Source of the DNA: Ga0077536 sp035325705
GTDB lineage: Bacteria > Pseudomonadota > Gammaproteobacteria > Ga0077536
NCBI GenBank assembly: GCA_035325705.1
Contig: DAOKZI010000002.1
Span: 224,713 to 288,712, forward strand
Length of the DNA: 64,000 nucleotides
Direction of reading: 5' to 3'
The first letter of the stretch is position 1; each line of letters begins with the position of its first letter. Positions 43,498-52,925 of the stretch are shown piece after piece. The position numbers and the translations under genes are program-made. The notes beneath the pieces are model-generated. The model was not told where the DNA came from, made no database searches, and worked only from the letters and a program-made list of their open reading frames with translations.

Positions 43498-44922
43498 ATG
43501 TCCAGCGTCAACCTGAACGACCGTATCCCGAACAACGTCAATCTCGCGCAGGATCGCACGCTGCAGCGAGCCCTCGAGCACTGGCAGCCGCATTTCCTCG
43601 GCTGGTGGGAAGAGATGGGCCCGCACGACTTCGCGCAGCGCGACGTCTACCTGCGCACGGCCGTCGGCGTCGATGCCGAAGGCTGGGCGAGCTATGACTA
43701 CGTGCGCATGCCCGACTACCGCTGGGGCATCTTTCTCGCCGATGCGCTGCCCGATCGCCGCATCGGCTTCGGCGACATGCTCGGCCAGCCGGTGTGGCAG
43801 CAGGTGCCGGGCGAGTTCCGCTCGCAGTTCCGGCGGCTGATCGTCACGCAGGGCGACACCGAGCCCGCCTCGGTCGAACAGCAGCACCTCTTGGGCCATA
43901 CCTGCCCGTCGCTGTACGACCTGCGCAACCTGTTCCAGGTCAACGTCGAGGAAGGCCGCCACCTGTGGGCGATGGTCTATCTGCTGCACGCCTATTTCGG
44001 GCGCGACGGCCGCGAGGAGGCCGAGGAGCTGCTCGCGCGCCATTCCGGCGACGTCGACAAGCCGCGCATCCTCGGCACCTTCAACGAGCCGATCTCCGAC
44101 TGGCTGTCGTTCTTCTGCTTCACCTATTTCACCGATCGCGACGGCAAATACCAGCTAAAGAGCCTCGCCGAGTCGTCTTTCGATCCGCTGGCCCGCACCT
44201 GCCGCTTCATGCTGACCGAGGAGGCGCATCACATGTTCGTCGGCGAGACCGGCATCTCGCGCGTGATCCGCCGCACGCTCGAAGTGATGAAGGAGCTCGG
44301 CACCGACGATCCGGCCGCGATCCGGCGCGCCGGCGCGATCGATCTGCCGCTGCTCCAGCGCTATCTGAATTTCTGGTTCAGCTCCTCGCTCGATCTCTTC
44401 GGCTCCGAGGTGTCGTCGAACGCCGCGAGCAGCTTCGCCAACGGCATCAAGGGCCGCCCGGACGAAGCGCTGTACGAGGATCACCGCGCCGTCGATCGGA
44501 TCTTCGAGCTCGAAGTACCGGACGGCGACTTCGGCGTGACGATCGAGCGGGTGCCGATGCGCAATGCGATGAACGAAGTCGCGCGTCTCGCCTACGTCAA
44601 GGACTGCGAGATGGGGCTCAAGCGCTGGAACATGATGATCAAGCGCGCCGGCCGCGACTTCCAGCTCGCGCTGCCCGCCGTGCGTTTTCGCCGCGCGATC
44701 GGTCGCTGGGCGAACGTCGCCACCGATCCCGGCGGCCGGCGCATCTCGCGCGCCGAGTTCGAGCGCGGGCTCGGCCGCTGGCTGCCGAGCGCCGAGGATC
44801 GGGCCTATGTACAGAGCCTGATGCAGCGCGTGACCGAGCCCGGGAAGATGGCGGCCTGGCTCGCGCCGCCGGAACGCGGCATCAACAACAAGCCGATCGA
44901 CTACGAATACGTGCGGCTTTGA
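43498..44922 (+). CDS. boxB: BoxB: benzoyl-CoA 2,3-epoxidase catalytic subunit
   Basis: 474 residues. Diiron monooxygenase with the ligand helices visible: WEEMGPHDFAQRDVY, QQHLLGHTCPSLYDLRN with VEEGRHLWAMVYLL (E..H), and TEEAHHMFVGETGISRVI. It epoxidises benzoyl-CoA with O2, using electrons normally supplied by BoxA. It starts 153 bp after boxC; that gap has no gene. Confidence 0.95.
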   Translation: MSSVNLNDRIPNNVNLAQDRTLQRALEHWQPHFLGWWEEMGPHDFAQRDVYLRTAVGVDAEGWASYDYVRMPDYRWGIFLADALPDRRIGFGDMLGQPVWQQVPGEFRSQFRRLIVTQGDTEPASVEQQHLLGHTCPSLYDLRNLFQVNVEEGRHLWAMVYLLHAYFGRDGREEAEELLARHSGDVDKPRILGTFNEPISDWLSFFCFTYFTDRDGKYQLKSLAESSFDPLARTCRFMLTEEAHHMFVGETGISRVIRRTLEVMKELGTDDPAAIRRAGAIDLPLLQRYLNFWFSSSLDLFGSEVSSNAASSFANGIKGRPDEALYEDHRAVDRIFELEVPDGDFGVTIERVPMRNAMNEVARLAYVKDCEMGLKRWNMMIKRAGRDFQLALPAVRFRRAIGRWANVATDPGGRRISRAEFERGLGRWLPSAEDRAYVQSLMQRVTEPGKMAAWLAPPERGINNKPIDYEYVRL

Positions 44923-45298
44923 GCAAGCCCGCGCGCGCATGAAGCCCGGAGCGCCGGCGATGCGGCGGCGCTGCGCGGCGTGGTCCGCGGCCACGGCGCC
45001 AAGATCGGCCGCCGGCGTCGAATAAGACCGTCTCCGGCAGCGGCGGGATCGCGCTTGACGCGGCCACGGTCGATTGCGATAAAGCCCGCTCCCCTCCCTC
45101 GCTGGTCGCCGGACGCGGCGGACGGGAGCCGCCGCACAGGGCGGCGTCGCCGCCGGCCATGGACGGCCCGCGCGCAGCACATGCCAGGCGCTCGAGTCGC
45201 GACGGCGAGCCAGTCTGCACCGGCCTCGCCGCAACCCGCGGTTCCAGGATCGAATCGCTCGGCGTCCCCAGAAAAATACCAGGCCAGGAGTTCTCCCC
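44923..45298. other. Intergenic region before mtd
   Basis: 376 bp without a supported gene. Very GC-rich; no hairpin with a U-tract after boxB and no clear promoter found. The mtd ribosome site (GGAG at about 45283-45290) lies at its right end. Confidence 0.5.
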
Positions 45299-46165
45299 AT
45301 GTCAGAAACCGTCTTCAAGCTGGGCGTGCTCAAGCTCGGCTGCATAGGCGCCGCCCCGCTGCTCGATCTGCTGCTCGACGAGCGTGCCGATCGCGAGGAT
45401 CTCGAAGTGCGCGCCTTCACCTGCGGCGCCAAGCTCGACCCGGCGTCCTGCGCCGAGCCCACGGCCGCGATGCTCGCCTACCGCCCGCAGCTCGCGGTGC
45501 TGGTGAGCCCGAACGCCGCGCTGGCCGGCCCGAGCAACGCGCGCAAGGCGCTCGCCGAGGCCGGCATTCCGATCGTCACGCTGTCCGACGGGCCGTCGAA
45601 GAAGGCCTTCTTCAAGAAGAACGAGGAAGGCAAGCAGGTCATGAGCGTGCCGCCCCAGCAGGGCTTCATGATCTTCCCGGCGGACTCGATGATCGGCGCG
45701 CGCCGCGAGTTCCTCGACCCGACCGAGATGAGCCTGTTCAACGCGGACGTGATCCGCGTGCTGGCCGCGACCGGCGTGCTGCGCCTCGTCCAGCAGCAGC
45801 TCGATCGCGTGATCGGCGAGCTGCGCGAAGGCCGTGCGCCGCAGTTTCCGACGCTGACGGTGACGCCGGACAAGGCGGTCGCCGCCGGCGACTTCGGCAA
45901 TCCCTATGCGGCCGCGAAGGCGTATGCGGCGCTGTCGATCGCCGAGGGCGTATCGGCCGTGACGGCCGACGGCTGCTTCAAGGAACAGGATCCCGCGCGC
46001 TACGTGCGCATGGTCGCTGCCGGCCACGAGATGATGCGCGCCGCGGCGCGCCTCGCCGACGAGGCCCGTGAGCTCGAGAAGAGCGCCGACTCGCTGGCGC
46101 GCACGCCGCACGCCGCGAACGGCGCCATCCTGCGCAAGACCGCGCTGGACGCGAAGCCGGGCTGA
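45299..46165 (+). CDS. mtd: F420-dependent methylenetetrahydromethanopterin dehydrogenase homologue (Mtd)
   Basis: 288 residues, close to the archaeal length (about 276-283). Diagnostic blocks: KLGVLKLGCIGAAPLLDLLL, DERADREDLEVRAFTCGAKL, SPNAALAGPSNARKAL, DSMIGARREFLDPTEMSLFN, VLAATGVLRLVQQ, FGNPYAAAKAYAALSIAE and KSADSLARTPHAANGAIL. In methanogens Mtd interconverts methylene- and methenyl-H4MPT with coenzyme F420. Bacteria usually use NAD(P)-dependent MtdA/MtdB, so this is an unusual gene. Two bases separate it from the Anbu gene. Confidence 0.9.
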   Translation: MSETVFKLGVLKLGCIGAAPLLDLLLDERADREDLEVRAFTCGAKLDPASCAEPTAAMLAYRPQLAVLVSPNAALAGPSNARKALAEAGIPIVTLSDGPSKKAFFKKNEEGKQVMSVPPQQGFMIFPADSMIGARREFLDPTEMSLFNADVIRVLAATGVLRLVQQQLDRVIGELREGRAPQFPTLTVTPDKAVAAGDFGNPYAAAKAYAALSIAEGVSAVTADGCFKEQDPARYVRMVAAGHEMMRAAARLADEARELEKSADSLARTPHAANGAILRKTALDAKPG

Positions 46166-46167
46166 CG

Positions 46168-46914
46168 ATGACCTATTGCATCGGCATCGCGCTCGACAAG
46201 GGCCTCGTGTTCTGCTCGGACTCGCGCACCAACGCGGGCATCGATCAGGTCAGCACCTACAGCAAGATGCACGCTTTCGGCATCGACGGCGATCGCCAGT
46301 TCGTGCTGCTGTCCGCGGGCAATCTGGCGACCACGCAGTCGGTCGTCCACCAGCTCCGCCATGACATTCGCGCCACGGCGGAGCGCAGCCTGATGACGGT
46401 GACGAACCTCGCCGACGCGGCCGACTACATCGGCGAGATCAGCATCCGCCGCCAGGCGCGCTATCTCGAAAGCGGCCACTCGAGCTTCGATCCGAAGGTG
46501 AGCTTCGTCTTCGGCGGCCAGATCAAGGGCGAGGCGCCCGGCATCTTCCTAATCTATCCCGAAGGCAACTACATCACGGCTTCGCGCGATCACCCTTTCC
46601 TGCAGATCGGCGAGAGCAAGTACGGCAAGCCGATCCTCGATCGCGTGATCACGCCGGCCACGAGCATCGACGAGGCGGCGAAGTGCGCGATCGTGTCGAT
46701 GGACTCGACGGTGCGCTCGAACTTGAGCGTCGGGCCGCCGATCGAGCTGCGCGTCTACGAGACCGACGGCTTCGTCCCCGGCCGCTACCTCAAGTTCGAG
46801 GAAGACGACGCCTATCTGCGCCAGCTCGCCCGAAGCTGGAACCAGAAGGTGATCGAAGCCTTCGCGGCCTTGCCCGAAGTGAATTGGAGCGCGGCCGAGA
46901 CGCGGGATTCGTAG
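46168..46914 (+). CDS. Anbu-type bacterial proteasome-like hydrolase
   Basis: 248 residues. The N-terminus MTYCIGIALDKGLVFCSDSRTNAG places the nucleophile Thr at residue 2, exposed after Met removal, as in Anbu. LLSAGNLATTQSVVHQL, FVFGGQIKGEAPGIFLIYPEGN and ESKYGKPILDRVI match that family. Anbu forms a ring or helical NTN-hydrolase; substrate unknown. Usual partners (alpha-E, transglutaminase, ATP-grasp) are absent; the partner is mtd, with TGACGATG coupling. Confidence 0.88.
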   Translation: MTYCIGIALDKGLVFCSDSRTNAGIDQVSTYSKMHAFGIDGDRQFVLLSAGNLATTQSVVHQLRHDIRATAERSLMTVTNLADAADYIGEISIRRQARYLESGHSSFDPKVSFVFGGQIKGEAPGIFLIYPEGNYITASRDHPFLQIGESKYGKPILDRVITPATSIDEAAKCAIVSMDSTVRSNLSVGPPIELRVYETDGFVPGRYLKFEEDDAYLRQLARSWNQKVIEAFAALPEVNWSAAETRDS

Positions 46915-46929
46915 CCGGAGGCGGCCGCC

Positions 46930-47691
46930 TCAGCGCGCGGCGATCGCGCGCAGACCGCCGAGCACTTCGCGGGCCTTCGCGCCGAGCATCATCATGTCGA
47001 CGCCGCAGGCGATCAGCGTGAAGCCTCGGTGCATCCAGCCCGCCACGGCCTCGGGCGTCACGCCGAAAAATCCCAGCGGCAGGCCCTGCGCGCGCCCCGC
47101 GGCCTCGATTTCCGCGATCGCCTCGACCACGGCCGGATCCTCGACCTGTCCCGCCTTGCCCATGCTGAGCGAGAGATCGAAAGGCCCGACGAAGAGCGCG
47201 TCGATGCCCGGCGTCGCGGCAATCGCCGCGACGTTGTGCACGGCCTCGATGTGCTCGATCTGCACGATCACCGCGACGTCGTCGTTGGCGCGCGCGACGT
47301 AGTCCGCGATGCCATAGCCATAGCCGAGGGCGCGCGAGGTGCCGACGCCGCGCGTTCCTCGAGGCGGATACTTCGCGCGACCGACGACGCTGCGCGCCTG
47401 CGCCGGCGTGTTGACCATCGGCGCGATGATGCCGGCTGCGCCGCTGTCGAGCACCTGCTTGATCCAGAACTCGTCGTGCGCGGGCACGCGTACGACGCAG
47501 GGCAGATCGCGCGCCGCCATGATCAGGCGTTGCAGGGCCGTAGGCGTCAGCGGCGCGTGCTCGCCGTCGATGAAGAACCAGTCGAAGCCGACCGCCGCCA
47601 TCATCTCGACCACTTCGGGCGCATCGATGGTGAGGATGACGCCGTGGAGGCGATCGCCGCGCTGCAGGCGGCTGCGGAAGTTGTCGCTCAT
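46930..47691 (-). CDS. HpcH/HpaI-family aldolase/citrate-lyase-like
   Basis: 253 residues. VGFDWFFIDGEHAPLTP has the family His, RVPAHDEFWIKQVLDSGAAGIIAPMV the substrate Arg and Gln/Lys, VQIEHIEAVHN the metal-binding Glu, and DALFVGPFDLSLSMG the metal Asp. Class II, divalent-metal aldolase that splits or forms 4-hydroxy-2-oxo acids with pyruvate. Convergent with the Anbu gene (15 bp gap). Substrate unknown; could serve aromatic or C1 (formaldehyde) metabolism. Confidence 0.9.
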   Translation of the reverse strand: MSDNFRSRLQRGDRLHGVILTIDAPEVVEMMAAVGFDWFFIDGEHAPLTPTALQRLIMAARDLPCVVRVPAHDEFWIKQVLDSGAAGIIAPMVNTPAQARSVVGRAKYPPRGTRGVGTSRALGYGYGIADYVARANDDVAVIVQIEHIEAVHNVAAIAATPGIDALFVGPFDLSLSMGKAGQVEDPAVVEAIAEIEAAGRAQGLPLGFFGVTPEAVAGWMHRGFTLIACGVDMMMLGAKAREVLGGLRAIAAR

Positions 47692-47725
47692 GAGCAGGAC
47701 CTCGAAATTCTGGTGATGGCGGCGT

Positions 47726-48535
47726 TCAGGTTCCGAGCTTGAAGCTGTGCGTCCACTCCATGCCCTTCGAATCGACGACGTCGGCGCGCAGCTCGCCGCC
47801 CCCGACCGGCTTGAAGAAAAAGCGGAAGCTCGGATCCTCGCTGATCGAGATGCCGGTCTCGGCGGTCATGATCAGCTTGTCGTTGAGATAGAGCTTGACG
47901 GCCTTCACGTAGTGCGCCGGCCGGATGAGCTGCGTCTTCTGATCCTTCTGCATGCCGGTGACGTTCGGATGGCTCAACATTAGCTGGCCGATGATCGTGT
48001 CGTCCGGGTTGCGCTCGCCGATGGTGCGGAAGTTCATCGCGCCGATGTGCTCCATCGCTGTCGCGAAATCCGAGCCCAGCGGCGCCGAGCAGCCGCCTTG
48101 AGCCTTCACGAAGTTCGCGACCATGTGGTGCTCACCGGTGTTGAGCACCGCGATCGCGCGCACGTTCGTGTAGCTGTCGATGCGCAGCCGCAGCGCGAGA
48201 TCGGCGCGCCCCATGTCCGGCGTCAGATGGAAGATGCCGGCGAGCGGCTCGGGATTGTTGTCGACGATGACGTAGACGGTTTCGATGTAGTGCTCGGGCG
48301 TCTGCGGAAACTTCGCCGTGATCGTCACCGGCGTGAAGGCCGCGTCTTCGGCGCGATAGGGCGTACGCAGATCGATGACGGTCTTGTCCTCGATGATGTC
48401 CTTGCCCTCGAAGTAGCGGGGCTTCAGGAAGGCCTGCCAGACGTCGACGGGGGACTGCGCGCCCGCCGCCCAGCCCGGGCCAGCGGCGCCGGCGAGGCTC
48501 GCGACGAAGAAAACGAGGACCATCATCCGCAGCAT
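47726..48535 (-). CDS. Quinoprotein-dehydrogenase-associated SoxYZ-like carrier
   Basis: 269 residues from MLRMMVLVFFVASLAGAAGPG; GAGGAG seven bases before favours this ATG over the one five codons upstream. Signal peptide, then a SoxY-like half (FEGKDIIEDKTVIDLRTPYRAEDAAFTPVTI) containing the single Cys of GGCSAPLG, then a SoxZ-like half (VTGMQKDQKTQLIRPAHYVK). The SoxY-Z fusion family is found beside PQQ alcohol dehydrogenases of methylotrophs. No such dehydrogenase is in view. Confidence 0.85.
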   Translation of the reverse strand: MLRMMVLVFFVASLAGAAGPGWAAGAQSPVDVWQAFLKPRYFEGKDIIEDKTVIDLRTPYRAEDAAFTPVTITAKFPQTPEHYIETVYVIVDNNPEPLAGIFHLTPDMGRADLALRLRIDSYTNVRAIAVLNTGEHHMVANFVKAQGGCSAPLGSDFATAMEHIGAMNFRTIGERNPDDTIIGQLMLSHPNVTGMQKDQKTQLIRPAHYVKAVKLYLNDKLIMTAETGISISEDPSFRFFFKPVGGGELRADVVDSKGMEWTHSFKLGT

Positions 48536-48756
48536 CCGAAATCTCCTCATGGGCCATCGGCGGGACGCGACGCGGCCGCGCTGCTGCCCAGTGTAGCGGC
48601 AGGGGCCGGGTCTACCCAATCCGCGATCCGCGCCGTGCCCGGGTAGACCGGCAACGGAAACTTTTGTTGCGGGAGTGCGCGCCGTGACGGAAGGCGCGAA
48701 TCGCGCCGGCAGCGCGCTGATATCCTTGCGCCACTTCCAGGCGGGATGCCTATTCG

Positions 48757-51612
48757 ATGCCGAACTCGCGCAAGCTGCTTCGCTTTTCCGGCGCGCCGAA
48801 CGCCGGTCCGGCGCGACGCGCCCTGGTCCTCGGCCTGCTGCTGGCCCTGGGCCAGCCGGTCTTCGCCGCCATCGACCGCGGCGCCAGCGATCTCTACGAG
48901 CACGCCCTGCAGCTACGCGAGGAGAACGACGCGGTCGCGGCGATCATCGAGCTGAAGAGCGCCCTGCAGGCCGATCCGGACCATCTCTCCTCGCAGCTCC
49001 TGATGGGCGAAATCTACCTCGACCAGGGCCTCGGCGCCGCGGCCGAAGAGGCCTTGCGCACGGCGCTGAAGCGAGGGGCGGACAGCAATGCGGTGACGCC
49101 GATGCTAGGCAAGGCGCTGTTGAAGCAGGGCAAGTACGCCAAAGTCGTTACCGAGCTGTCGGCCGATGGCTTGACGCCCGAAAACGCGGCGCAAGTCCAT
49201 ACCGTGCGAGCCCAAGCGCTGCTCGGCCAGGGACTGCGACAAAAGGCGGCAGAGGAACTGGAAAAAGCCCTTGCGCTGACGCCGAAAGCCCTGGAACCCA
49301 ATCTCGTGCGCATCAGCGCGCTGCTGCAGGCGGGTGAAATCGGCGAGGCCGAGCGCCAGGCGGACGCCGTGGTCAAGGAACACCCGATGGAGCCGGATGC
49401 CTGGCTTGCCGTCAGTTCGGTGGCGCAGTTGCGGGGGGATACGGACGCGGCCCTCGAAGGCTATTCGCGTGCGCTAGAGATAAAACCACGGCATCTGATT
49501 GCGCGCCTGAGCCGCATCGCCCTGCTGATAGATCTCGGACGTGAGGCGGAGGCGAAGACCGATTTCGACTACCTCGAAACGAATTTCGCGAAAGATCCCA
49601 GCGCCTCCTACATGCGCGCCGTGTGGTTGGCGCGCACCAAGAATGGCAAGGGCACAGCCACCGCACTGCAGGCAGTGATCGACGGCGTCAAGCAGTTGAA
49701 CGAGCGTGTGTTCGCTGAAGACCCGGTGCTGAACCTGATGACCGGCATGTCCTACTACGGCCTCGGCAACTTCCAGCAGGCCGTCACACGCCTGCAATCC
49801 TATGTGAAGCAGCAGCCGGCAGATTTCGGGGCGCGCAAGACGCTCGGCGACGCACTGCTGCGCCTTGGCGATGCCGCGCAGGCCGCGACCGTGCTCGAGC
49901 CGGCGGTCGAGGGCAATCCGCGCGATACCAAGGCGGTAGCGCTGCTGGCATCGGCCTATGCGAAGACCCAGCGCTTCCGCCAGGCGAATTCGCTGCTCGA
50001 ACAGGCCATCGCGCTCGGCGGCGCAAACGAGGAGCTCCAATCGAAGCTCGCGATGCTACAATTGAGCGTCGGCAATTTCAGCGAAGGCTTGCCGGCCCTC
50101 GATCGTGAATTCGCCGACGATCCAGACAACGGCCAGATCGGTGTACCGCTGGTCGCCGCCTATCTGAACAACGGCGACACCGTCCATGCGCTCGAAGTCG
50201 CGGAGAAGCTCCACGCGGCGGCGCCGGAGAATCCCGTCTACATCAATTTACTCGGCGTCGTGCATTTCCGCGCAGGACGCCTGGCCGAAGCCGAGCAGCA
50301 GTTCACTGCCGCCCTGGCCCGGGCCCCGGATTTCGTGCCGGCCAACATGAATCTCGCGAAGCTGGAACTCGCCCAAGGCAAGGTCGAAGCGGCGCGCGCA
50401 CGCATCGCGCCGATGCTGAAGGCAAAGCCCGATTCGGCTCCGCTGATGCTCGAGATGTCGCGCATCGAAATGGCGGCCGGCAATCAGCGTGAAGGCCTCA
50501 AGCTCGCCGAGGACGCGTGGCGCAAAGCCCCCAAGGATCGCGCGGCGCTGTTCCACCTCTTCGACGTGCGCATGGCAACCGGCAAGTACGATGCCGCGTT
50601 GGATCTCATTCTCGGCGCCGAGGGCGACTATCCCGGCGACTTCGACGTGCTGTCGCGCCATGCGACGCTGCTGATGCAGACCGGCAAGCTCGAGCCGCTG
50701 CGCCCGCTGCTGAAGAAGATGGCGGACGCGTCGACGCAGTACACCGAGCGCCTGCTGTCGACCGCGCAGATCCAGTTCGATCAAGGCTTTCTGAACGATG
50801 CGGACTACACCGTCAGCAAGGTGTTCCAGAACGACCCGCGGCACGAGCGCGCCGGGCTGATGGCCGTCCAGATTGCGTTGAAGAAGGGCGATGCGCAGGA
50901 AGCCCTGGCCCGTTCTGCGACTCAGCTCGAGCGCTTTCCCGAATCCCCCGCCGCGCACATGGTGCGCGGGGAAGCACAGATGGCGACCGGCGACTACGTC
51001 GGCGCGCTGGCGAGCTTCGATGCCGTGCTCGCTCGCCAGCCGGCCTCGCCGGCGGTAATCCGCGGCTACCACGCCCTGCTGGCCGCGAAGGACGAGGCCG
51101 GGGCGAGAAAACGGCTCGGCGACTGGCTGGTCGCTCATGCCGACGATCTGGAGGTCAAGAACGCGCTCGCCGAGGATCACCTGCGAGTGGGTGAAATCGG
51201 GCCGGCCAACGCGATCTTGGAGGAGCTAGTCCGCGCCCGGCCGAACGATGCCCGTCTGCTGAACAATCTCGCCAATACGCGGTACGGCCTCGGCAAGCCC
51301 GACGCGCTGGACGCGGCGCGCGCGGCCTTGGAGCTCGATCCCAAAAATCCACAGTACAACGATACCGTCGGCTGGCTGCTCGTGCAGTCGGGCAAGGCGG
51401 CGGATGGCCTGCCCTTCCTGCGCTCGGCGAGCGCCCGAATGGCCGAGGACCCGGAGATCCGCTTCCATCTCGCGAGCTGCTTGAATCAGATGGGCCGGCA
51501 GTCGGAGGCGAAGAAAGAGCTCGAGAAGGCGCTGCGCTCAGGCGCGAGCTTCGAAGGGCGCGAGCAAGCGCTGGAGCTTCAGAAGACTCTCTTGGGGCTG
51601 GCGGATTCGTGA
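48757..51612 (+). CDS. prsT: PEP-CTERM system TPR-repeat protein PrsT
   Basis: 951 residues, signal peptide (RALVLGLLLALGQPVFAA) with no lipobox Cys that I can see. About 20 TPR units follow (for example AAEEALRTALKRGADS, PVYINLLGVVHFRAGRLAEAEQQFTAAL, ARLLNNLANTRYGLGKPDALDAARAALELDP). Known from exosortase/PEP-CTERM loci, where it supports exopolysaccharide and surface-protein export. Followed by a PEP-CTERM protein. Length fits. Confidence 0.9.
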   Translation: MPNSRKLLRFSGAPNAGPARRALVLGLLLALGQPVFAAIDRGASDLYEHALQLREENDAVAAIIELKSALQADPDHLSSQLLMGEIYLDQGLGAAAEEALRTALKRGADSNAVTPMLGKALLKQGKYAKVVTELSADGLTPENAAQVHTVRAQALLGQGLRQKAAEELEKALALTPKALEPNLVRISALLQAGEIGEAERQADAVVKEHPMEPDAWLAVSSVAQLRGDTDAALEGYSRALEIKPRHLIARLSRIALLIDLGREAEAKTDFDYLETNFAKDPSASYMRAVWLARTKNGKGTATALQAVIDGVKQLNERVFAEDPVLNLMTGMSYYGLGNFQQAVTRLQSYVKQQPADFGARKTLGDALLRLGDAAQAATVLEPAVEGNPRDTKAVALLASAYAKTQRFRQANSLLEQAIALGGANEELQSKLAMLQLSVGNFSEGLPALDREFADDPDNGQIGVPLVAAYLNNGDTVHALEVAEKLHAAAPENPVYINLLGVVHFRAGRLAEAEQQFTAALARAPDFVPANMNLAKLELAQGKVEAARARIAPMLKAKPDSAPLMLEMSRIEMAAGNQREGLKLAEDAWRKAPKDRAALFHLFDVRMATGKYDAALDLILGAEGDYPGDFDVLSRHATLLMQTGKLEPLRPLLKKMADASTQYTERLLSTAQIQFDQGFLNDADYTVSKVFQNDPRHERAGLMAVQIALKKGDAQEALARSATQLERFPESPAAHMVRGEAQMATGDYVGALASFDAVLARQPASPAVIRGYHALLAAKDEAGARKRLGDWLVAHADDLEVKNALAEDHLRVGEIGPANAILEELVRARPNDARLLNNLANTRYGLGKPDALDAARAALELDPKNPQYNDTVGWLLVQSGKAADGLPFLRSASARMAEDPEIRFHLASCLNQMGRQSEAKKELEKALRSGASFEGREQALELQKTLLGLADS

Positions 51613-51923
51613 GCTGTCAATTTCCTTGACGAAGCTAAGAACGTCATGAATACATTAAAAATCAATGACCTGAGAAATAAGGCCGCGAAGTGGGCGGACG
51701 TCCTGCCCGCAGATGCATCGAATTTTGGAACCGATGTGTCAGGCGTCTTTACAAGGTGCTCAGGAAAAACTCCTAAACATAGCCGGCGCACCTCGCAAAC
51801 CGTTGTCGAAAATAGAGTTTTTTAATCAGGCATCACATTTGCACGAAACAGAGGCAAAGTCGCGGAGCCACTTTTCCGTCCCGGCAAACGGTGCAGCGAC
51901 ATGAAAGCGGGAACACAAGCATT
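51613..51923. other. AT-richer spacer between prsT and the PEP-CTERM gene
   Basis: 311 bp. Notably lower GC than its neighbours, with A and T tracts. It contains the sigma54-like site below. A 63-codon frame (51713-51904) crosses it without a start site or family and is not called. Confidence 0.5.
51829..51842 (+). promoter_or_regulatory. Candidate sigma54 promoter of the PEP-CTERM gene
   Basis: GG at 51829-51830 and GC at 51841-51842 with the required 10 bases between (AGGCATCACATTTGCA), T-rich before the GC. About 82 bp upstream of the start codon. PEP-CTERM loci often have PrsK/PrsR sigma54 regulators, which makes this plausible but unproven. Confidence 0.42.
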
Positions 51924-52820
51924 ATGAAAAACACGATTCGCAATTCGCTGCTCGGCCTCTCCGCGCTGACCGCGTGTGCGTTCACCAACGCCTATGCGAA
52001 CTACAGTTACTCGGGCTGCGGCACACCGAGCGCGCCGGGATGCACGAACTACACATGGACGTTCAATTCGACGACGAGTGCGACCGCGGCCGGAGTCACG
52101 TCCACGGTTGGCGGCGTTCCGATCAACTCGACGGCGTCGGGCTGGTGGGCGCCCGACGCGAACTCGAAGATGACGCAGGACACTCCCCTGCCGGGCGTAA
52201 CCTCCTACGGCACTAACGGTATCGGCGTCTACACCACCAACGATGATTCATCGAATGGCACGCACGGGATCGACAACAAGAACGGCTACGATCTCGTGAT
52301 ATTCGCCTTTGATAAACCCGTCACGCTGACCGAAATCACTTTTGGCTATGTCAACACGGACGCCGATTTTCAGCTCTTCGCCTATGGCGGCGGCTCGGAA
52401 GACCCGGATGGCAATCCGTTCAATAACGCCTTCGAATACAATTCGAGCGACGACAACGTTGTTGCCGGTACAAACGATACGAGCATGGGCCTGACCAACC
52501 TCGGCTGGGACCTCCTCGGCAACTTCAGCGCGTCGAACACCCCCGGGGTCGGCACCGACGTGACGGCCGCGACCAAAAAGCCGGGGCAGCCGGTCACAGC
52601 TTCGAAGTACTGGGCCGTCGGCGCCTATTCCTCGACGGTACTGGGCGGCATCACCTCCGGCAGTCTCGACAACAACGATGACCGCTTCAAGCTGCTCGAG
52701 CTCTGCGGCGACCTCTACACCCCGCCCGGCGGTGGCGGCGGCGTCCCGGAGCCGGGCACGCTGAGTCTGCTGGGCCTCGGTCTCGTCGGCACGATCCTGC
52801 GGCGCCGCCGCGCGAGCTAA
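51924..52820 (+). CDS. PEP-CTERM sorting-domain surface protein (XDP1-like)
   Basis: 298 residues from MKNTIRNSLLGLSALTACAFTNAYA, a signal peptide. Body is Asn/Ser/Thr/Gly-rich with Cys near each end (YSGCGTPSAPGCTNY). The sorting signal is VPEPGTLSLLGLGLVGTILRRRRAS: PEP, hydrophobic stretch, Arg cluster. Exosortase would cleave it. Next to prsT; terminator 24 bp after the stop. Confidence 0.9.
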   Translation: MKNTIRNSLLGLSALTACAFTNAYANYSYSGCGTPSAPGCTNYTWTFNSTTSATAAGVTSTVGGVPINSTASGWWAPDANSKMTQDTPLPGVTSYGTNGIGVYTTNDDSSNGTHGIDNKNGYDLVIFAFDKPVTLTEITFGYVNTDADFQLFAYGGGSEDPDGNPFNNAFEYNSSDDNVVAGTNDTSMGLTNLGWDLLGNFSASNTPGVGTDVTAATKKPGQPVTASKYWAVGAYSSTVLGGITSGSLDNNDDRFKLLELCGDLYTPPGGGGGVPEPGTLSLLGLGLVGTILRRRRAS

Positions 52821-52843
52821 GCGCAAGGCGAGCGCCTCTCCGC

Positions 52844-52873
52844 GAAACCCCGCTTCGGCGGGGTTTCTTTTTT
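52844..52873 (+). terminator. Strong intrinsic terminator
   Basis: GAAACCCCGC-TTC-GGCGGGGTTTC followed by a run of T. Perfect 10-bp stem with triloop. Ends the PEP-CTERM transcript. Confidence 0.95.
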
Positions 52874-52925
52874 GGGGTCTCGGGATCGGACTTAAGCATC
52901 TGCGAACGACCGTCCGGCGTGACAC

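Noticed and set aside
51713..51904. 63-codon frame between prsT and the PEP-CTERM gene
   Set aside because: No ribosome site, no family, crosses the AT-rich promoter spacer.
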